A stretch of 25,055 nucleotides of DNA from JAVBUZ01 sp031554725 (GTDB taxonomy: Bacteria > Bacillota > Clostridia > Lachnospirales > Lachnospiraceae): NCBI GenBank assembly GCA_031554725.1, contig JAVBUZ010000133.1, positions 1-25,055 of the forward strand, read 5' to 3'. Position numbers and translations under genes: made by a program. The notes under the pieces are model-generated. The model saw only the letters and a list, made by a program, of their open reading frames with translations, had not been told where the DNA came from and did no database searches. Positions 1 to 8,056 of the stretch are shown piece by piece (the first letter of the stretch is position 1; each line of letters opens with the position of its first letter).

Positions 1-651
1 GAGGAAACAGGAGATAACAAATATAGAGACATTGCAGAAAAGCATATTCACACTGCGGTAGCTAATGTAATAAGAGAAGATTATTCTACCTGGCATACCT
101 TCTTCTTTAACATGGAAACAGGAGCACCAGATCATGGAGCAACCTGTCAAGGTTATCGTGATGGCTCTGCCTGGGCAAGAGGTCAGGCTTGGGGCGTATA
201 TGGTTTGGCCCTAGCCTATAAATATACAAAGCGAGAAGAATATATCGAGCTATTTAGAAGAGTAACGGATTATTATCTAAGTCATCTACCAGAGGATTTA
301 GTTCCATTTTGGGATTTGGAATTTACTGACGGGGCAGACCAGCCTAGAGATTCCTCCTCCGCATCTATTGCTGTCTGTGGAATGCTAGAAATGATTAAAT
401 ACCTAAAGGATACAAAGGAAATAGAATACTATCAAGAAACTGCTGAAAAAATTATGAAATCTGTATATGATAATTACGCAGTAAAGGATGCGAGTAAATC
501 AAATGGTTTGGTACTCCATAGTACATATTCGAACCATTCACCTTACAATACATGTAACCACTGCGGCGTAGATGAATGCAATTCATGGGGAGATTATTTC
601 TACATGGAAGCCTTAACCAGATTACACAAAGAATGGGAGCTATATTGGTAA
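1..651 (+). CDS. Unsaturated glucuronyl hydrolase, GH88 family (5' end outside window)
   Basis: The frame is open from base 1, so the gene begins upstream; about 216 C-terminal residues are present. GH88 enzymes hydrate the 4,5-unsaturated uronic acid left at the non-reducing end by polysaccharide lyases, releasing it from the oligosaccharide in the cytoplasm. Visible family marks are the G-Y-R-D-G-S-A-W-A-R-G-Q-A-W-G block (bases about 151-195), whose Asp matches the catalytic Asp of characterised GH88/GH105 proteins, and the downstream D-S-S-S-A-S-I-A helix of the (alpha/alpha)6 barrel. The N-terminal part with the other conserved Asp cannot be seen. The stop TAA shares its last base with the ATG of the next gene, so the two are translationally coupled. 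The natural sugar cannot be deduced; the heparinase-like neighbour suggests a glycosaminoglycan-like or other uronate-containing chain. Confidence 0.92.
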   Translation, partial: EETGDNKYRDIAEKHIHTAVANVIREDYSTWHTFFFNMETGAPDHGATCQGYRDGSAWARGQAWGVYGLALAYKYTKREEYIELFRRVTDYYLSHLPEDLVPFWDLEFTDGADQPRDSSSASIAVCGMLEMIKYLKDTKEIEYYQETAEKIMKSVYDNYAVKDASKSNGLVLHSTYSNHSPYNTCNHCGVDECNSWGDYFYMEALTRLHKEWELYW

Positions 652-2372
652 TGGAAAGTAAAAAAGAATTTCAAGAGGTAATGCTTAAATTATTAGAGCC
701 ATTAAAACCTCATTACAGTAAGGGAAAAGCAAGACTTCAGTTAGGCGACACGATGGCACATTATGACCAAGGAGCAACCTGGATGGAGGCTTTTTCAAGA
801 CCTCTATGGGCACTAGTCCCTTTATGGGCAGGTGGCGGTAAGGAAGATGAGTTTGCAGATATCTATCGCAGAGGCCTTAGCGCAGGAACAGATGAAAATG
901 GCCCAGAATACTGGGGGGAATGCGGCGACTTTGACCAGCGTTTTGTAGAGATGGCAGCTATTTCCTATGGCATCCTATTTACACCAGAGGTGGTATATAA
1001 TCCACTAACGGATGAAGAAAAAAAGAACCTAATTTCCTACTTAAATAAAATTAATGAGCATCCGCTTCCTATTTGTAACTGGATTTTGTTTGCGGTTTTA
1101 GTAAACATTGCACTGAAAAGTGTAGGTGCAGATTATAGCAAGAAGGTGCTTAACGATTATTTAACAGGACTTGAAACCTTTTATCTAGGCGATGGGTGGT
1201 ATCAGGACGGCGATTCTGGTCAGAAGGATTATTATATCTCCTTTGCCATTCATTTCTATAGCCTTATTTATGCGAAGGTAATGGGAGAGGAAGATCCAGA
1301 AAGAGCCACTCTATATAAAGAAAGAGCCCTGGTGTTTGCAAAGCAGTTTATTTACTGGTTCGACGAGGATGGCGATGCGATTCCTTTCGGTCGCTCTCTA
1401 ACCTACCGTTTTTCACAGGTTAGCTTCTTTAGCGCTTGTCTCATTGCTGGTATTGAACCGTTTCCAATAGCAGTGATGAAGGGCCTAATTGCAAGACATT
1501 TGGAAAGCTGGCTAAGGAAGCCTATATTTGATAGAGAGGGTATTTTAACCATCGGCTATGGCTATCCAAATCTCATTATGGCAGAAAGCTACAATGCACC
1601 AGGCTCTCCTTATTGGAGTATGAAGGTGTTTGGTTTTTTGATGCTTCCAGATGAGCATCCTTTCTGGAGTGTAAAGGCAGCTAGTTACCCAGAGCTTAAA
1701 AAGGCATGTCCAATGCCTTATGCAGATATGTTTTTATATCACTATGGAAAGCATACAACAGCATATGCACCAGGAGTATATAGTCCATTTGGACATGGAC
1801 AGATTGTGGCAAAATATGGCAAGTTTGCTTATGACAGTAAGTTTGGTATTAATGTATCCAAGTCTTCTTATGAAATAAATGAAAATGCACCGGATAGCAT
1901 GCTTGCATTTATAATAAACGGTTATGTGTACGTAAGACGCATTTGTTTGGAACATAAGATTTTAGAAAACGGAGTGTATTCTAAATGGAGTCCTTATCCT
2001 GGAATTACAGTAGAAACAACTATTATTCCCAATGAGAATGGACACGAAAGAACACATAAAATCACAAGCCAGGTAGAGTGTGAAGCCTTTGACTGTGGCT
2101 TTGCTATAAATATGTATGATGGTGGGAGAGGCGATAGCAATAGTGGCAAATTTGCTTCAGGCGAAGAAGGAAATACTTCTTTTGCAAGAAACATTGTTTC
2201 AAGCTGTAGGGTAAGCTCTATGACAAATGATGGCGAAGGCAGGGTGATTGTTGCTGGACCAAATACAAATATCCTATATCCCAAAACAGTGATTCCAGCC
2301 ATAAGGTATCAGATTAAAGCAGGCAAACAGGAAATAAATACACGAATTGAGGCTATGTGGAAAACATGTTGA
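651..2372 (+). CDS. DUF2264 family protein (putative uronate-glycan-processing enzyme)
   Basis: The protein has 573 residues. The start is the ATG at 651, which overlaps the previous stop (TAATG), with GGGAG about 12 bases upstream; a longer in-frame reading from 576 would lie inside the GH88 gene. The N-terminal two thirds match DUF2264 (PF10022): an R-P-L-W-A-L-V-P-L-W-A-G-G-G block near residue 42, then Y-W-G-E-C-G-D-F-D-Q-R-F-V-E-M-A near residue 86, and Trp/Asp-rich helices typical of an alpha/alpha barrel. The C-terminal third looks beta-rich. There is no signal peptide or membrane segment, so it should be cytoplasmic. The family is poorly characterised and often sits in polysaccharide-use loci; a glycosidase acting on the same uronate oligosaccharide as the GH88 is an inference from context only. 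Confidence 0.85.
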   Translation: MESKKEFQEVMLKLLEPLKPHYSKGKARLQLGDTMAHYDQGATWMEAFSRPLWALVPLWAGGGKEDEFADIYRRGLSAGTDENGPEYWGECGDFDQRFVEMAAISYGILFTPEVVYNPLTDEEKKNLISYLNKINEHPLPICNWILFAVLVNIALKSVGADYSKKVLNDYLTGLETFYLGDGWYQDGDSGQKDYYISFAIHFYSLIYAKVMGEEDPERATLYKERALVFAKQFIYWFDEDGDAIPFGRSLTYRFSQVSFFSACLIAGIEPFPIAVMKGLIARHLESWLRKPIFDREGILTIGYGYPNLIMAESYNAPGSPYWSMKVFGFLMLPDEHPFWSVKAASYPELKKACPMPYADMFLYHYGKHTTAYAPGVYSPFGHGQIVAKYGKFAYDSKFGINVSKSSYEINENAPDSMLAFIINGYVYVRRICLEHKILENGVYSKWSPYPGITVETTIIPNENGHERTHKITSQVECEAFDCGFAINMYDGGRGDSNSGKFASGEEGNTSFARNIVSSCRVSSMTNDGEGRVIVAGPNTNILYPKTVIPAIRYQIKAGKQEINTRIEAMWKTC

Positions 2373-2394
2373 ACAAAATACGTGTTCAACTTTT
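2368..2394 (+). terminator. Hairpin at end of DUF2264 gene, weak terminator or processing site
   Basis: GTTGAACA (2368-2375) pairs perfectly with TGTTCAAC (2383-2390) around a 7-base loop and is followed by TTTT. The stem overlaps the stop codon. The short U-tract makes it a leaky terminator or an RNA stabiliser rather than an operon end, because the next gene follows in the same functional set. Confidence 0.4.
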
Positions 2395-2402
2395 GATTAG
2401 AG

Positions 2403-2420
2403 TGCGCGTCGTAACGCGCA
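2403..2420 (+). promoter_or_regulatory. GC-rich hairpin abutting the ribosome site of the lyase gene
   Basis: TGCGCGT (2403-2409) and ACGCGCA (2414-2420) form a perfect 7-bp stem with a CGTA loop. It ends one base before GGTGGG (2421-2426), the likely Shine-Dalgarno of the ATG at 2434. A stable stem here may insulate or modulate translation of the lyase. Role inferred from position only. Confidence 0.4.
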
Positions 2421-2433
2421 GGTGGGTGTGAAT

Positions 2434-4143
2434 ATGAAGCATAATCAGATTAGAGGTTTTCTAGAAAACTATAAAAAAGATATTACAAGAGAGGCATCGT
2501 TACTTAGAGGTAGGGCGATGCCTGTCCTTACTAAGGAGCTGTTTGATATCTTCGAAAAAACAGGAAATCGATTGATTTACGAGGGCGTATACTTTGAACG
2601 CAGAAGGTTCTTATCTGTATTTGGTGTAGTGGCTATTATGGAAAAAAGACCAGAAGACATTTCTATGCTTGAGGAAATAATAAAGGATATTTGCACAGAA
2701 AAGTATTGGATGCTACCAGCTCACACAGGTGGGGATATCTATGGTGATTTAACTAGATATATTGATCTTTTTGCGGCAGAAACAGCCCAGACATTATCAG
2801 CTATAAGTGCGTATCTAGAAGCAGAGCTTTCAAAAGATGTAAAGAATTTGATAAGACAAGAGGTGGAAAGAAGGGTACTATTACCTTTTATGTCAGCAAA
2901 ACCACCCTATTCTAATTGGGAGTATTTAAAAAATAACTGGAACAGCGTCTGTAACGGGTGCGTCGGCAGTGCAGCAATGTACGTCTGGAGAAAAGATCCA
3001 GAGAAGTTAAATCCTCTTATCGAGAGAATTGAACATTCTATTCAGTATTATCTAGAAGGCTTTGAAGAGGATGGAGCTTGCACCGAGGGGCTTGACTATT
3101 TTACCTATGGCATGAATTACTACACGTGGTTTGCAAGACAATTGCTAGAATTTTCAAAAGAGAAAAAAGACTTGATGGCACAGCCAAAGCTAGAAAAGAT
3201 AGCAGCATTTCAAGGTGCGTGCTATTTTAAGGGTGGGCTTAGCGTAAGCTTTTCCGATGGAAACATTCATAGTTCCTATAGAATGGGCTTAAGCTGCTTT
3301 TTAGAAAGAACCTATGAAGGAGCACTTTTGCCAGATATTAGTAAAGCGGCCATCTATGGAACAGACCATTGCCACCGTTTTGTACCATTATTTCAGGATG
3401 TATTTTGGACAGAAGAATATTTGAAGAAGAGTATAGAAGAGACTGGTATGCAGAATCGATATGCGACCATACTTCCTGATTCTCAGTGGTGCATGTATGA
3501 GAGCAAGAATGGATGTGGCATGGCAGCAAAAGGTGGTCACAATGGAGAGAGTCACAACCATAATGACCTAGGTAACTTTTTATATGTAGTACAGGACGAA
3601 ATGCTTTTACCCGATTTAGGTTGTGGAGAATATACTAAGGGTTATTTTGGCGCCCAGAGGTATGAAACCCTTTGCTGTAGCTCGCAGGGGCATAACGTTC
3701 CCATTATTGATGGCGAGTTTCAAAAGGATGGGAACCATTTCTTTACGGATTCCTTTGAGGCAGATAAAAATGGAAGAGTTGAAATTGAGTTTACCTCTGC
3801 CTATGAAAATATAGGAAGCGGAAGGATTAAGCGAACTCTAGAATTTAATCAAGAAACAGGAAGTCTGTCTGTGGAAGATAATTTTCATGGCTTTGAGTCA
3901 GAGCAAACACTTGAGGAAAACCTCATATCCTTTACCGAGCCAATTGTTACGGATGCGGGTATAAGGATTCAGGGAAGGAAACAAGCATGTATGATTTCTG
4001 GTGATAGCTTTCATGAAGTGCAGATACTTCCAAGAGAGCATCAAAAACATGATGGAACATGTATAATGGTATATCTGCTTCGCTTTAGAGTTTTGCAGCA
4101 AGGTAATTTGGCAAAATGTAGATTTATGATTACCCCACAGTAA
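2434..4143 (+). CDS. Heparinase II/III-like polysaccharide/oligosaccharide lyase, cytoplasmic
   Basis: The protein has 569 residues starting at ATG 2434, seven bases after GGTGGG; a GTG at 2422 is in frame but overlaps that site. The N-terminal half is an alpha/alpha toroid with E-G-L-D-Y-F-T-Y-G (residues 218-226), holding Tyr candidates for the catalytic acid/base. The C-terminal half is the heparinase II/III-like beta domain (PF07940) with G-G-H-N-G-E-S-H-N-H-N-D-L-G (His369, His374, His376), the metal/active-site signature of this fold. Such enzymes cleave uronic-acid-containing chains by beta-elimination, producing the unsaturated ends that GH88 removes. No signal peptide is visible, which is unusual for a lyase attacking polymer, so it probably acts on imported oligosaccharides. 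The exact PL family and substrate are not clear. Confidence 0.87.
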   Translation: MKHNQIRGFLENYKKDITREASLLRGRAMPVLTKELFDIFEKTGNRLIYEGVYFERRRFLSVFGVVAIMEKRPEDISMLEEIIKDICTEKYWMLPAHTGGDIYGDLTRYIDLFAAETAQTLSAISAYLEAELSKDVKNLIRQEVERRVLLPFMSAKPPYSNWEYLKNNWNSVCNGCVGSAAMYVWRKDPEKLNPLIERIEHSIQYYLEGFEEDGACTEGLDYFTYGMNYYTWFARQLLEFSKEKKDLMAQPKLEKIAAFQGACYFKGGLSVSFSDGNIHSSYRMGLSCFLERTYEGALLPDISKAAIYGTDHCHRFVPLFQDVFWTEEYLKKSIEETGMQNRYATILPDSQWCMYESKNGCGMAAKGGHNGESHNHNDLGNFLYVVQDEMLLPDLGCGEYTKGYFGAQRYETLCCSSQGHNVPIIDGEFQKDGNHFFTDSFEADKNGRVEIEFTSAYENIGSGRIKRTLEFNQETGSLSVEDNFHGFESEQTLEENLISFTEPIVTDAGIRIQGRKQACMISGDSFHEVQILPREHQKHDGTCIMVYLLRFRVLQQGNLAKCRFMITPQ

Positions 4144-4156
4144 GAAAGGAGTGTCT

Positions 4157-4957
4157 ATGGGAACGATAGCACTTAAAATTATAAATAGAAATGGTGATAC
4201 AAAGGCCGTAAGAGCCCATGATGGCAGTGTGGCACTTGTATATGCAGCTTCTTATGAAGAGGGCGACCGCATTGCAGTAGAAATAGAAGAGGATGCCGCC
4301 TACCTTGTCATTTTGCTTGATGATGCAATAGGGGAAAATCTTGTATATATGAAAACAAGAGCTTTTTCCTTTGATGTTCCATTTGGTGAAAAGAAAATAT
4401 GTTATTCTCCCAAAAGCTTTTATGGGGAAAAACATCTACTATCCGCTAGATATGCTACAAAGGAAGAGATAGCAATGTATAAAAATCTAGCCCTAAATAA
4501 ATATGACCAGCATGGAGAAACTAATTGCTACCCTCATGCATCGGCCAATGTGGAAACAAGAGGAGAATCCGTTTTTGCAGCGAAAAATGCGATTAACGGA
4601 AATCACGAAAACCACTCTCATGGAGAGTGGCCCTATGAATCATGGGGTATCAATCAAAATCCAGATGCCGTTATGAAAATAGATTTTGGTCGCAAGGTTT
4701 CTATTGATAAAATGTGCGTCTATACTCGTGCAGACTTTCCACATGATGCATGGTGGAGCGAGGCAACCGTAAGCTTTTCCGATGGAAGCCAGCTTGTTTG
4801 GGAGCTGACAAAAACGGACGAAGCGCAGGAGCTTACCTTTGAAGAAAGAGAAGTGGAATGGGTAGAAATTGGCAAACTTATTAAGGCAGAGGATCCATCA
4901 CCATTTCCGGCATTGTCCCAGTGGGAAGTGTATGGAAGTATTCAAGGTGCTGTGTAA
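4157..4957 (+). CDS. F5/8 type C-like (discoidin) carbohydrate-binding domain protein
   Basis: The protein has 266 residues with start ATG 4157, preceded by AAAGGAG (4145-4151); an upstream in-frame GTG at 4151 overlaps that site and is rejected. The first 110 residues are a beta-rich region of unknown family. From about residue 112 (N-L-A-L-N-K-Y-D) to the end the sequence resembles an F5/8 type C / CBM32-like jelly roll: A-I-N-G-N-H, W-G-I-N-Q-N-P-D-A-V-M-K-I-D-F-G, then strand motifs ending W-E-V-Y-G. No catalytic motif and no signal peptide are seen. It lies 13 bases after the lyase gene and ends the cassette, so it may be a sugar-binding or accessory subunit for the cytoplasmic enzymes. 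Function unproven; its intracellular location is the odd point. Confidence 0.75.
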   Translation: MGTIALKIINRNGDTKAVRAHDGSVALVYAASYEEGDRIAVEIEEDAAYLVILLDDAIGENLVYMKTRAFSFDVPFGEKKICYSPKSFYGEKHLLSARYATKEEIAMYKNLALNKYDQHGETNCYPHASANVETRGESVFAAKNAINGNHENHSHGEWPYESWGINQNPDAVMKIDFGRKVSIDKMCVYTRADFPHDAWWSEATVSFSDGSQLVWELTKTDEAQELTFEEREVEWVEIGKLIKAEDPSPFPALSQWEVYGSIQGAV

Positions 4958-5083
4958 GAAACAAAGTTCCTTCGGACAGCCGTTCTCACTTGATGAAAAA
5001 CGTAATGGTACATAGGCTTATTGAGGTACATAAGCCAAGTACCAACGTTTTTCAACACTGTCCTTAAGGAATCCTTGTTTCTT
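4956..5083. repeat. 128-bp imperfect inverted repeat after the lyase cassette
   Basis: Arms pair along most of their length: AAGAAACAA (4956-4964) with TTGTTTCTT (5075-5083), GGACAG (4974-4979) with CTGTCC, GAAAAACGT (4994-5002) with ACGTTTTTC (5045-5053), GGTAC with GTACC, and GGCTTA (5015-5020) with TAAGCC (5031-5036) around a 10-base tip. GGTACATA also occurs twice as a direct repeat (5007-5014, 5025-5032). The left arm begins inside the stop codon of the upstream gene. It could be a structured 3' RNA element or a small MITE-like intergenic repeat. No coding sequence is seen here. Confidence 0.6.
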
Positions 5084-5135
5084 CTACAGCAAGCTAGAAA
5101 ACATTCCATAGAAGAATAAAACACGCTATACATAT

Positions 5136-5171
5136 AATCCTTTTTAAGCGTTTTGTTTGAAGGGATTTTTT
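5136..5171 (+). terminator. Intrinsic terminator of the lyase cassette
   Basis: AATCCTTTT (5136-5144) pairs, with G-U pairs, with GAAGGGATT (5159-5167), followed by a run of T. The rest of the 334-base gap up to 5291 holds the inverted repeat before it and a promoter-like region after it. Confidence 0.6.
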
Positions 5172-5224
5172 GTTGACTTGTTTTTTAAAATGCCATACAG
5201 CATCTGAACATATTTAAGAAAGTG

Positions 5225-5256
5225 TTGCACTTTTGGTGCACTCTATTTGCTATTAT
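5225..5256 (+). promoter_or_regulatory. Possible promoter and small palindrome for the secreted-protein gene
   Basis: TTGCAC (5225-5230) resembles a -35 box, with TGCTAT (5248-5253, 17-base spacing) or the better TATTAT (5251-5256, 20-base spacing) as -10. TGCAC-N5-GTGCA (5226-5240) overlaps the -35 box and could be an operator. Matches are weak. Confidence 0.3.
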
Positions 5257-5291
5257 TACACTAAGGAAAACTCTAAAGAAAGGGGCGTACT

Positions 5292-8000
5292 ATGCGAAAA
5301 CGTAGAAGGACAATAAAAATAATGTGTATGTGTCTTTTAACGGTTTTTACGATATTGGTGCAATGCGCGGGTATTCACATTGGTCCGCTTTCTTTTGATG
5401 GAATTGGCGTGATAGAGGCGCAGGCTTGGGATAAAGCAGGAGAATGGATTTTATACAAAGGACAAGATGATAAGGTTGGTACAACCTATACTGACTTACA
5501 AGCGGTGTTTAATGATGCATATAATTGGAATGGAGCAGGGAGCTGGTCACGTATTCACTGCAAAAAATCAGGGACATATGATATAGGTGCCACAAATCCG
5601 GGATTTAATCTAAATGGTAGTAGAACCTTAGTGCTTACAGCGGAACCAAGTGTGACGTGTGAGTATGCTAGTGGTAGCGTAGATACATATATATTTAAAA
5701 TATTCGAAAGCTCAACATTGTATGTAGGGGATGGGGTTACACTAAAGCAATATAATGGAGGTACTACGGTATCTATGAATGATACTTCAAGCAATCTCTA
5801 TGTTGCGGGTGTAGTGGCTTCGGAGAATGCACTATGCCTTGTATTGAGCGCAGGTACTTTATACAAATTAAATGGCGGAAGTGTAACGGTAAGTACAAGA
5901 GTTGCAGGTAGTAGTAGCGTGTATACCTGCTATAAAATGACACTTTCAAAAGGAACAGGAGTTTCCACAGTAAGTCCTAGTAATACATATCTTTCCCTGC
6001 CTTATTTGGTTGCAAGCGAATATTGGTATCAGAATGGTTTGAGTGTAGCAGTTTCTGCAACTGCTAGCACGGGTTATTCTATAACAGGTGGAACAGGAAG
6101 CTACACTATGAATCAGAATCAAAGTGTAGGAGTAACGGCAACGTTAAATACGTATTCGATATCTTATACCTTAAACGGTGGAATAAACGGTACGAATGCA
6201 CCGACAGCGGCTACCTATAATGCAGATGTGAGTGTAACAAATCCAACGAGGACAGGCTATACATTTGCAGGGTGGACGATATCAAACTGTACTACGGACA
6301 CGACTCACTATTATGGAACAAGTACAAGCTACGGTAATACGTCTGTAGCAGCATCCTTTACCACCACAGCAACACATTTTAAAAACCTGAGGTCATCGGC
6401 AGGAATAGTAACCTTAACGGCAAACTGGACAGCATTAAGCTCGGATATTACCTTGAATTCAGATGGTGGAAGTGGTGGAAGTACATCTGTAACAGCTACT
6501 TATGATAGTGATATGTCTAATGTTACAGTTCCAACGAAACAATATTATATATTTCGTGGCTATTATACACAGAAGGATGGGCAGGGAACACAGTATTATA
6601 ATCCAGATGGAAGTAGCACAAGGGTATGGAATATTGTCGGAAACACAGAGTTATTTGCCTATTGGATAGAAAACAAAAATCAGGTAACTGTGGATCCAAA
6701 AGGTGGAAGCTGGACAGATACAAATGGAGATACTTTTAGTGTCCCTCATACCTTTGAACAATACGGTGATAGTAAAATGACAATACCAAGTCCAACTAGA
6801 GCGGGGTACACCTTTGTAAGATGGGAGATAGTAGCTGGAACTGGAGGGAAGATAGAAGGAAATACCTATACCTTTGATGTAGGAACAGCAGTTACCTTAG
6901 AAGCAAAGTGGGGACCGAAACCAGTAACTAGCTTTGAAAAAGACACTGAGGCTCAGGTACAGAGTAAAGAGAATAGAGCAGCAGACTTAAGTAAAAACTT
7001 TGAGACCTTTGTAGAAGAAGACAATAAAGGTATTACCCAAGAGGATATGATAAATAGCCAGAGGGTAGAGCTAAATCTAAAAGTAACAGATATTGATAAA
7101 ACAGCACCAGGTGCAACAGATATAAAAAATGTCGCACAGGGTGAGGTGGTACAGTATTACGATATCACAGTGACAAAGATTCTAACCAATGGTTCTGATA
7201 ATGCGGTTAGCGAAGTTACTTTAAAGGAAATTCCAAAAGCTGTACAGGTAATTATTCCGATTGAAGGAGAGTTAGTAGGAAAGTCAGGCTATGCAGTGTA
7301 TCGTTATCATGATGGCATAGCGGAGCGACTTTCTGTAGATTCCAAGGCAGAAGAATACTACGCTGTTTCAGAGGACAATACTCAAATTATTATTTCAACT
7401 AGAAAGTTTTCTACTTATGGAGTCGTAATAAATGAGATTGCTATAAAAGATACGAAAGAAACCTATAACAGCGGTGATGTGGATGTTCAAGGAAGAATTC
7501 GGCAAGGCGCAGAGGCAACCTATAAGCTAGACATTACCTGGGGAGCTATGGCTTTTGAATATGAAACAGGAAGATATTGGGATACTGAAAAACATGCCTA
7601 TGATGGAGAAAAGGTAGACCTTTGGAGACCAGAAGGCTACAAAAATGGAAATAACAAAATCGTGATAGCCAACCATTCTAATGCGGATGTATTCGTAGAC
7701 TTTAACACCAGTTCCTTAATTGAAGGTGTAGATTTAGCAATAAAGGAAGAAAATGCAGAAGATGCAGCGGATGTGCAAAATCTACTGATTGAGAAGGTAC
7801 CAACCGAAGGAGCAGCAGCACTTGAAAAATCCGTGTTCTTAAGACTTTTAGGAGTACCGTTTGTAAACGCAGAAGCCCAGATAGATGAAGTAAAACGATT
7901 AAAGGAACTAAACGGCTATGCAAAGGCAGGCGTGATCACCATAACGGTAAGGTCAAATACCGAGAGTGATGTCATTACACCAAGAGATTTGAGTAAATAG
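5292..8000 (+). CDS. Secreted protein with InlB B-like (Listeria-Bacteroides) repeats
   Basis: The protein has 902 residues; AAAGGGG lies 8 bases before the ATG. A basic N-terminus (M-R-K-R-R-R) and a hydrophobic stretch with likely cleavage after A-Q-A (residue 45) mark export. Residues 50-285 are Thr/Ser/Gly/Asn-rich and beta-like. Three InlB B-type repeats follow at about 287-379, 385-458 and 464-540, each with a glycine-rich turn, G-Y-T-F-x-x-W or an equivalent, and a final A-x-W/A-Y-W. A C-terminal module (about 725-902) contains T-W-G and W-D-T-E-K-H-A-Y-D-G, a pattern I associate with clostridial surface proteins. There is no LPXTG, terminal membrane helix, SLH or LysM signal, so the mode of wall attachment is unknown. 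It may bind a surface or polysaccharide. It is flanked by terminators and is therefore monocistronic. No enzymatic motif was recognised. Confidence 0.85.
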   Translation: MRKRRRTIKIMCMCLLTVFTILVQCAGIHIGPLSFDGIGVIEAQAWDKAGEWILYKGQDDKVGTTYTDLQAVFNDAYNWNGAGSWSRIHCKKSGTYDIGATNPGFNLNGSRTLVLTAEPSVTCEYASGSVDTYIFKIFESSTLYVGDGVTLKQYNGGTTVSMNDTSSNLYVAGVVASENALCLVLSAGTLYKLNGGSVTVSTRVAGSSSVYTCYKMTLSKGTGVSTVSPSNTYLSLPYLVASEYWYQNGLSVAVSATASTGYSITGGTGSYTMNQNQSVGVTATLNTYSISYTLNGGINGTNAPTAATYNADVSVTNPTRTGYTFAGWTISNCTTDTTHYYGTSTSYGNTSVAASFTTTATHFKNLRSSAGIVTLTANWTALSSDITLNSDGGSGGSTSVTATYDSDMSNVTVPTKQYYIFRGYYTQKDGQGTQYYNPDGSSTRVWNIVGNTELFAYWIENKNQVTVDPKGGSWTDTNGDTFSVPHTFEQYGDSKMTIPSPTRAGYTFVRWEIVAGTGGKIEGNTYTFDVGTAVTLEAKWGPKPVTSFEKDTEAQVQSKENRAADLSKNFETFVEEDNKGITQEDMINSQRVELNLKVTDIDKTAPGATDIKNVAQGEVVQYYDITVTKILTNGSDNAVSEVTLKEIPKAVQVIIPIEGELVGKSGYAVYRYHDGIAERLSVDSKAEEYYAVSEDNTQIIISTRKFSTYGVVINEIAIKDTKETYNSGDVDVQGRIRQGAEATYKLDITWGAMAFEYETGRYWDTEKHAYDGEKVDLWRPEGYKNGNNKIVIANHSNADVFVDFNTSSLIEGVDLAIKEENAEDAADVQNLLIEKVPTEGAAALEKSVFLRLLGVPFVNAEAQIDEVKRLKELNGYAKAGVITITVRSNTESDVITPRDLSK

Positions 8001-8017
8001 TAAGCATTAATGAACTG

Positions 8018-8056
8018 AAAAATGGAGTTAGGATTTTATATCCTAACTCCATTTTT
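8018..8056. terminator. Bidirectional intrinsic terminator between convergent genes
   Basis: A perfect 17-bp stem, AAAAATGGAGTTAGGAT (8018-8034) with its complement (8040-8056), surrounds a 5-base loop. A/T runs at both ends give U-tracts on either strand. The stop codon of the LacI gene lies at its edge. Confidence 0.92.

Noticed and set aside
5292..8000. LPXTG-type sortase substrate
   Set aside because: No LPXTG-like motif, hydrophobic stretch or basic tail occurs at the C-terminus.
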